From Ktedonosporobacter rubrisoli (lineage in GTDB: Bacteria; Chloroflexota; Ktedonobacteria; Ktedonobacterales; Ktedonobacteraceae), in assembly GCF_004208415.1 (NCBI RefSeq), contig NZ_CP035758.1:992001-1056000 (forward strand): 64,000 nucleotides of DNA, written 5' to 3'. A program made the translations under genes and the position numbers. Of the stretch, positions 60,077 to 64,000 are shown one piece after another. The notes below the pieces were generated by a model. The model was not told the origin of the DNA. It made no database searches and worked only from the letters and a program-made list of their open reading frames with translations. The number at the start of each line of letters is the position of its first letter. Positions within the stretch are counted from its first letter, which is position 1.

Positions 60077-62206
60077 ATGAACGAACTGCTCGGTAAACGT
60101 CTTGGCAACTATCGCCTGGTCCAGCTCATTGGACGCGGTGGCTTCGCTGAGGTCTACCAGGGAGAGCATGTGCATCTTGGGACCAAGGCCGCATTAAAAG
60201 TGCTGCAAACCCAGCTGGAGGAGAAGGAGCAGGAACATTTTCTACAGGAAGCTCGCATCATTGCCCGTCTTATTCATCCCCATATTGTACGTGTGCTCGA
60301 TTTTGGCCTTGAAGATGCCATCCCCTTCCTCGTCATGGATTACGCGCCTCATGGCTCGTTACGCAAACGGTATCCCAGAGGCACGCGACTCCCGCACCGG
60401 AAGATTCTTCCCTTTCTTCAGCAAGCGGCCTCAGCCCTTGATTACGCGCATAGCCAGCAGGTGATTCATCGCGATGTCAAGCCTGAAAACATGTTATTGA
60501 ACCAGCAAGACGAGATCATGCTTAGCGATTTTGGCATCGCGACGATCGTCAAGAGCACGCGAGGTACCAGCGTAGAGGAGGTTGTAGGCACGGCGGCCTA
60601 TATGGCTCCTGAGCAAATACAGGGCCGGCCTCAGCCAGCCAGCGATCAGTATGCGCTGGGCATAGTGCTATACGAATGGCTCAGCGGCGAAGCTCCGTTT
60701 CAGGGCTCCTTCACGGAGATCTGTAGCCAGCACTTGCATGCCGCCCCGCCTCCACTTCATGAGAAGCAGCCCTCAATTTCGCGCGAGATAGAAGCAGTTG
60801 TTGAACAGGCTCTCGCCAAGGAACCACAACAACGCTTTGCCAGCCTGCAAACCCTGGCCGATGCCTTTGCCAGGGCCAGTGAAGATGAAACCATTGTCCT
60901 TACAGAAGAGGACGCTGATGCTACCATGCGTCGCACATCATCAATTCCGCCTACCGAACGTGCTGAGCCAATCGCCAAAACTGCTCCAGCCCTGCCAGCA
61001 ACCCAACGGGCAGAGCCTGCCCAGGCCGCTGAGCCAGTTACCAGAACCGAGCCGGCCACGCTGCGCGCCGAGCCTGCGCACACGGAAGTTCCAGAGCTAC
61101 CAGCTCCACAGCCGTCTAGCGCTAAGCCACTGGATCTCTCGCGGCGCAGCCTGCTTCTGGCCGCCGGAGCCCTCCTTGTCGGCGCGGCTGGCGCTAGCGG
61201 GCTAACGTGGGCCATAGTGAGTCAGGAGCAGAGACGCGCCCCTGCCGAAAAATTTGTCACGCCGCCAAGTCCAACACCATCTTCAACACCGGCTCCCTCA
61301 AAGGGGACCACGCTCTATACTTATCAGCAGCACAGCGGCGCCGTTTACACCCTCTGCTGGTCTCCTAATGGTCAGTATCTGGTCTCAGGGAGCGCCGATA
61401 CGACAGCACGCGTCTGGAGAGCTGAGAAGGGCGAGACACTCTACACCTATCAAGGGCATGCCGGTCTCTTGAATGCTGTCTTGAGCGTAAGCTGGGCCAC
61501 AAATGGGCAATGGATTGCCTCGGGAGGCGACGATATGACTGCTCAGGTCTGGGAAGCCGCCACCGGCAACCGGCTGACGCTCTATCGTGGGCATCAAGCT
61601 CGTGTCCTGAGCGTTGCCTGTGCTCCGCACTCATCAACAGTAGCCTCGGGCAGCGCTGACCAAAGCGTGCAGCTCTGGGACGCCTCCAGCGGCGACCAGG
61701 CGGGAACATATCAGGGGCACAGCGATATAGTTTACGCCGTCGCCTGGTCTCCTGATGGATCGCTGCTTGCATCGGCCAGTGCAGATAAAACGATTCAGGT
61801 CTGGGAGGCCGCGACGCGTCACCCGGTTACGCAATACAAGCGCCATAACGGAGCTGTCTATACCGTCGCCTGGTCCCCTGATGGCCAATACCTGGCCTCC
61901 GGCGGCTTCGATAAAAGCATCCAGATCTGGGAGCCGCGCACAGGCAAACCACTTTTGAGCATGACCGGAACAAGCGAGCTCTCGACAGAAATCTCGGCCC
62001 TGGCCTGGTCCCCCGATGGCAAGCGCATAGCCTCAGCCAGCACCGACACAACAGTGCGCATCTGGGATGCAGCAAGTGGAGAGCTGCTCTATACCTATAG
62101 CGAGCACAGTAGCCCCGTCTATACGGTGGCCTGGATGCCACCAGATGGAGCCTATCTGGCCTCGGGCAGTGCGGACCAGACCGTCAAGATCTGGCAAGCG
62201 ATGTAG
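60077..62206 (+). CDS. receptor-type Ser/Thr kinase with WD40 propeller
   Basis: 709 aa from the ATG at 60077 (AAAGGAAG 10 bp upstream); an in-frame ATG at 60032 would add 15 residues. Active Hanks kinase (about 8-270): Gly loop GRGGFAEVYQG, Lys in ALKVL, HRDVKPENMLL, DFGIA, and a TAAYMAPEQ activation-loop end. A Glu/Ala/Pro-rich juxtamembrane region, then a transmembrane segment (about 365-390) after RRSLLLAAGALL. The extracytoplasmic part (415-709) is a seven-blade WD40 propeller with regular GAVYTLCWSPNGQYLVSGSAD units. The layout suggests a sensor with a ligand-binding propeller outside, in contrast to the soluble kinase at 14385. Confidence 0.95.
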   Translation: MNELLGKRLGNYRLVQLIGRGGFAEVYQGEHVHLGTKAALKVLQTQLEEKEQEHFLQEARIIARLIHPHIVRVLDFGLEDAIPFLVMDYAPHGSLRKRYPRGTRLPHRKILPFLQQAASALDYAHSQQVIHRDVKPENMLLNQQDEIMLSDFGIATIVKSTRGTSVEEVVGTAAYMAPEQIQGRPQPASDQYALGIVLYEWLSGEAPFQGSFTEICSQHLHAAPPPLHEKQPSISREIEAVVEQALAKEPQQRFASLQTLADAFARASEDETIVLTEEDADATMRRTSSIPPTERAEPIAKTAPALPATQRAEPAQAAEPVTRTEPATLRAEPAHTEVPELPAPQPSSAKPLDLSRRSLLLAAGALLVGAAGASGLTWAIVSQEQRRAPAEKFVTPPSPTPSSTPAPSKGTTLYTYQQHSGAVYTLCWSPNGQYLVSGSADTTARVWRAEKGETLYTYQGHAGLLNAVLSVSWATNGQWIASGGDDMTAQVWEAATGNRLTLYRGHQARVLSVACAPHSSTVASGSADQSVQLWDASSGDQAGTYQGHSDIVYAVAWSPDGSLLASASADKTIQVWEAATRHPVTQYKRHNGAVYTVAWSPDGQYLASGGFDKSIQIWEPRTGKPLLSMTGTSELSTEISALAWSPDGKRIASASTDTTVRIWDAASGELLYTYSEHSSPVYTVAWMPPDGAYLASGSADQTVKIWQAM

Positions 62207-62334
62207 ACAAAGGCTTCTCGAAACGTCAGACCCCGAGAAGCGCCCATTCTTGACCCCTTCATCATCAGCACCCTATAGTATGTAATGTATGATTTACAGC
62301 AAAACTAGCCGTTACTGGTTTGGAAAGGGGTGTC

Positions 62335-64000
62335 ATGATGACAATTATCGACGATGGAGCGCAGCCTCTTCCCCTAAAGCTCGTTGAGCGCAAGGAAGCA
62401 CCTGGCTGGTATCGCTGGGGCCTGTTTGGCGTCCTGGCGCTAGCCTGGTTTTTCGATTTCTTTCACCTTGGTGATTATGGCTATAGCAATTTCTTTTATG
62501 CTTCTGCCGTGCGCAGCATGCTGATGAGCTGGCACAACTTCTGGTACTTAGCCTTTGACGCGGCAGGCTTTTTAAGCATCGATAAGCCACCGCTGGGCTT
62601 CTGGCTGCAAACCGCGAGCGCCTGGCTATTCGGCATGAGCCCGTGGAGCGTGCTGCTGCCTCAAGCCTTAGCCGGCGTGCTCTCGATTGCCCTGCTTGCC
62701 CATCTGTTAAGGCGCTACTTTGGCCCCGTCGCTGCCTTGAGCGCCGCACTTACCCTCGCGCTTTCCCCAATCAATATAGCCACAAATCGGAGCAATAATG
62801 TCGATAGCCTGCTTGTGCTGAGCGGGTTGCTTGCCGTCTGGGCAATCCTGCTAGCCGTGGAAAAGGGAAAGCTGAAATGGCTGCTCTTGAGCGCCTTTCT
62901 GCTCGGCCTGGGCTTCAATATTAAGTCGTTGGAGGCTTTTCTTGTGCTGCCCGCGCTGGCTGCCTATTACTTTTTTGCCTCTCGCCACAAATGGGGTAAG
63001 CGCGTCCTGCATCTAGGATTGGCCTCCCTGCTTCTCATTGTGGTCTCGTTGGCCTGGATGATATCCGTAGACCTCACCCCGGCCTCGGCGCGCCCTTATA
63101 TAAGCTCTTCAGGCAATAATTCAGAGATCAGTTTGGCCATCGGCTATAATGGCCTGTCCCGGCTCCTGCCCCACGAGGCAGCAGTCAACGAGTCAAGCCC
63201 ATCCTACCTGGCCCTTTCGCCTCCACAAAGGCAGCTTTTCAAAGAATATACGCAGGCCATAACAGAAGCATATAACCAGGAGGTTTCAGCCATGCAAGCC
63301 AGTGGCATGGTCATGGGCGAGACCGGTCTGGCCAGTCCCGTGAGACTTATCAATCCGCAGGTAGGCAGCCAGATAAGCTGGCTATTAGGCCTGGTGCTCT
63401 TTGGCCTGGTCATCCTGGCAATCAAATGGAAGCCATATTTTTCTCAACTATCTGAGCAGCGCGCTCAGTGGTGGTTATGGGGTACCTGGTTTCTTACTCA
63501 GGCCGGCGTTTTTAGCCTCGCCAACTATTTCCACCTCTACTATCTGGCCGTCTGCATGCCATCCCTCTGTGCCCTCGTGGGCATCGGCATCGGGCTGCTG
63601 AGCGAGAGCTACGCGAAGCAGCAAGCCCGCAGCTGGCTTCTATTGCTGGCTCTAGGCCTTAGCGGGCTCATTCAGTTACAATTACTTTCTTACTTTCCCA
63701 ACTGGCAGCCCTGGCTATTATGGGCAATGCTAGCAGGCCTCGGGCTTGCTGCATTAATCATTCTGCTCACCTTCATCAACAGACGCAGGAAGAGTACGAT
63801 AGCGCGCACTCAATTGAGAAGCAAGGCCGGCCTCAGAATGAGCTCAATCCAGCTGGCGACAAGCATCGGGCTGCTGGCCCTTCTTCTGGCTCCAACTGCC
63901 TGGTCACTCGAAACTCTCTCAGCCAGGCATAATAGCGATTTTCCTATTGCCGGGCCTACTTTGGGAAGCGAGTACATTCCAGACCTCGACCTTACCCAGT
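62335..64000 (+). CDS. GT39/ArnT-like glycosyltransferase, 3'-truncated by window edge
   Basis: An open frame runs from the ATG at 62335 (GAAAGGGG 4-5 bp upstream) to the end of the window with no stop, 555 residues visible. It has many hydrophobic segments and the family's periplasmic-loop motif: SNFFYASAVRSMLMSWHNFWYLAFD, SIDKPPLGFWLQTASAWLFG with the conserved Asp-Lys-Pro-Pro, and SSGNNSEISLAIGYNGLSRL, as in YkcB-type transferases. These use polyprenyl-phosphate sugars to decorate lipids or proteins at the outer face of the membrane. The C-terminal soluble domain would lie beyond the window. Confidence 0.88.
   Translation, partial: MMTIIDDGAQPLPLKLVERKEAPGWYRWGLFGVLALAWFFDFFHLGDYGYSNFFYASAVRSMLMSWHNFWYLAFDAAGFLSIDKPPLGFWLQTASAWLFGMSPWSVLLPQALAGVLSIALLAHLLRRYFGPVAALSAALTLALSPINIATNRSNNVDSLLVLSGLLAVWAILLAVEKGKLKWLLLSAFLLGLGFNIKSLEAFLVLPALAAYYFFASRHKWGKRVLHLGLASLLLIVVSLAWMISVDLTPASARPYISSSGNNSEISLAIGYNGLSRLLPHEAAVNESSPSYLALSPPQRQLFKEYTQAITEAYNQEVSAMQASGMVMGETGLASPVRLINPQVGSQISWLLGLVLFGLVILAIKWKPYFSQLSEQRAQWWLWGTWFLTQAGVFSLANYFHLYYLAVCMPSLCALVGIGIGLLSESYAKQQARSWLLLLALGLSGLIQLQLLSYFPNWQPWLLWAMLAGLGLAALIILLTFINRRRKSTIARTQLRSKAGLRMSSIQLATSIGLLALLLAPTAWSLETLSARHNSDFPIAGPTLGSEYIPDLDLTQ

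Noticed and set aside
1..64000. tRNA, rRNA, CRISPR, insertion sequence or prophage
   Set aside because: No T-loop consensus with cloverleaf context, no regular repeat-spacer array, and no transposase, integrase or phage structural motifs were found.

Overview
The window most resembles a chromosomal segment of a multicellular, sporulating soil Chloroflexota of the Ktedonobacteria type. That is an inference from gene content: no rRNA or other marker gene is present. The clues are mid-range GC, a Ser/Thr kinase fused to a WD40 propeller, a second kinase with TPR and WD40 repeats, XRE-TPR regulators, a MalT-like LuxR giant, many TetR/PadR regulators, and numerous small methyltransferases, SnoaL folds and transporters. 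The one strong housekeeping gene is rho. I see no tRNA, rRNA, CRISPR array, prophage or insertion sequence.

Layout. 1-2.3 kb: two paralogous XRE/TPR regulators (the first cut by the window edge) and a well-translated 18-codon mini-ORF directly downstream. 2.3-7.6 kb: an avidin-family protein, an erythromycin-esterase homologue, a small membrane protein, and a TetR/tandem-tautomerase divergon. 8.2-9.5 kb: an ATP-grasp gene broken at a G5 run. 10.3-11.5 kb: rho behind a consensus promoter and long leader. 12-14.3 kb: methyltransferase, SnoaL protein and a self-regulated TetR with an apparently leaderless promoter. 14.4-18.2 kb: a 1268-aa kinase/TPR/WD40 protein. 18.9-23.4 kb: a three-gene phosphorelay operon (PAS-GAF kinase, CheY-like regulator, receiver-kinase hybrid) below a YbaK deacylase. 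24-31.7 kb: AAA+ ATPase, a hairpin-rich intergenic element, TPR protein, patatin, CGNR regulator, arginase-fold protein, a 430-aa unknown and a response regulator. 32-34.5 kb: a CPBP protease homologue with an altered motif and an ABC permease whose ATPase seems decayed, between copies of a 50-bp repeat. 34.6-44.2 kb: Asp-box propeller, methyltransferases, universal stress protein, GNAT, nitroreductase, PadR-NTF2-propeller cassette, a Cys-cluster protein and a CopZ-like chaperone. 45-51.2 kb: two MFS exporters (one frameshifted at its N-terminus), nitroreductase, TetR, and an ECF sigma/anti-sigma pair. 51.5-64 kb: MalT-like activator, FAD monooxygenase, EamA, DinB, LysE, SHOCT protein, kinase-WD40 receptor and a GT39 glycosyltransferase running off the end.

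The genes fall into small self-contained modules, mostly a regulator next to its detoxification or export target, with clear operators (perfect 24- and 28-bp palindromes, paired CGATATATCG boxes). Between them lie decaying fragments: a UPF0173 hydrolase, a SnoaL cyclase, a VOC protein, a probable ABC ATPase and a 60-bp WD40 copy. Two otherwise healthy genes are broken in the same way: a G5 run where one extra G, or a -1 slip, restores a conserved protein.
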